A program made the position numbers and the translations under genes. The notes under the pieces are model-generated. The model had not been told where the DNA came from, ran no database searches, and worked only from the letters and a program-made list of their open reading frames with translations. Shown here one piece after another: positions 6,483 to 6,630 of a stretch of DNA of 6,630 bases. The stretch lies in contig CAKSHT010000119.1 in NCBI GenBank assembly GCA_934457235.1, forward strand, positions 1-6,630. The letters are read 5' to 3'. The DNA is from an uncultured Oscillospiraceae bacterium. Its GTDB lineage: Bacteria; Bacillota; Clostridia; Oscillospirales; Ruminococcaceae. Position 1 is the first letter of the stretch, and every line of letters starts with the position of its first letter.

Positions 6483-6504
6483 GCGGCTCTGCGTGCGGAG
6501 CCGC
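6483..6504. terminator. GC-rich hairpin downstream of the small membrane protein gene
   Basis: GCGGCTC (6483-6489) pairs perfectly with GAGCCGC (6498-6504), and a T-G wobble extends the stem by one pair. It lies 14 bp past the stop codon of the small gene. No T-run follows on the plus strand; on the minus strand only ATTATATT follows. It may stabilise the 3' end or act as a weak terminator. Confidence 0.4.
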
Positions 6505-6525
6505 TCCGTAAAAAACGCATATAAC

Positions 6526-6553
6526 AAAAAACGCCGTGAATATTTCCACGACG
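6526..6553 (-). terminator. Intrinsic terminator of the tRNA-Gly transcript
   Basis: On the minus strand, CGTCGTG (6553-6547) pairs with CACGGCG (6538-6532), with one T-G wobble, around an 8-nt loop, and TTTTTT follows at 6531-6526. It ends leftward transcription coming from the tRNA about 40 nt past its 3' end. On the plus strand the stem has one mismatch and is followed by AATTTCTTT, so it may also serve the small gene weakly. Confidence 0.8.
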
Positions 6554-6568
6554 AATTTCTTTAATTGA

Positions 6569-6584
6569 ACCTGCCGGAGCAGGT
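6569..6584 (-). other. Short hairpin in the tRNA-Gly 3' trailer
   Basis: ACCTGC (6569-6574) and GCAGGT (6579-6584) form a perfect 6-bp stem with a 4-nt loop, starting 7 nt past the tRNA CCA end. It lies between the tRNA and its terminator and could affect 3' processing of the precursor. It has no T-tract of its own. Confidence 0.45.
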
Positions 6585-6591
6585 GTAAATA

Positions 6592-6630
6592 TGGAGCGGA
6601 TTACGAGGCTCGAACTCGCTACCTCCACCT
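6592..6630 (-). tRNA. tRNA-Gly, partial (3' portion; 5' end beyond the right edge)
   Basis: Read on the minus strand from the window edge: AGGTG (3' side of the anticodon stem), a 6-nt variable loop GAGGTA, the T-arm GCGAG-TTCGAGC-CTCGT with a five-pair stem, the acceptor 3' strand AATCCGC, discriminator T and an encoded CCA (6594-6592). The GCGAG T-stem, T discriminator, acceptor implying 5' GCGGATT and AGGTG anticodon stem fit bacterial tRNA-Gly, most likely the GCC isoacceptor. The anticodon itself lies outside the window, so the isoacceptor is inferred. Confidence 0.85.

Noticed and set aside
6510..6534. Direct repeat AAAAAACGC at 6510-6518 and 6526-6534
   Set aside because: It is short and A-rich; the second copy is simply the T-tract and stem foot of the tRNA terminator.

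Overview
The window reads as chromosomal DNA from a motile, endospore-forming Firmicute of the class Clostridia, perhaps Oscillospiraceae/Ruminococcaceae. The evidence is a yqfC-yqfD sporulation pair, a chemoreceptor behind a textbook sigma-D (flagellar sigma-28) promoter, a Firmicute-style topoisomerase III, strong GGAGG-type ribosome binding sites and intrinsic terminators. Coding DNA has fairly high GC for the class, and the intergenic gap at 2470-2699 is clearly AT-rich. The family placement is inference only.

Layout from left to right. A cytidine-deaminase-family gene on the minus strand runs off the left edge (1-332). Upstream of it, also on the minus strand, is a complete transmembrane methyl-accepting chemotaxis protein (388-2448), with a hairpin terminator or attenuator between the two. 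A 230-bp AT-rich divergent spacer (2470-2699) carries the sigma-D promoter for the chemoreceptor and a candidate promoter for the plus-strand pair yqfC (2700-2978) and yqfD (2997-4181). The topoisomerase III gene topB (4182-6263, minus) converges on yqfD so tightly that the two stop codons abut as TGATCA, and the topB terminator lies inside the yqfD coding sequence. A short divergent region then drives a 42-residue membrane protein (6340-6468, plus) from a near-consensus sigma-A promoter. The right edge holds the 3' part of a tRNA-Gly gene on the minus strand with its own terminator.

The genes form separate units: chemotaxis (chemoreceptor, possibly with read-through into the deaminase), sporulation (yqfCD), DNA topology (topB), an unknown small membrane protein, and a tRNA. 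I saw no CRISPR array, transposase, phage gene or defence system. I cannot support a claim of an undescribed multi-gene system here. The points most worth following up are the terminator nested in yqfD, the sigma-D promoter enclosed by an inverted repeat, the Lys/Pro triplet tail on the chemoreceptor, the cysteine-rich YqfC, the non-canonical deaminase and the unannotated small membrane protein.
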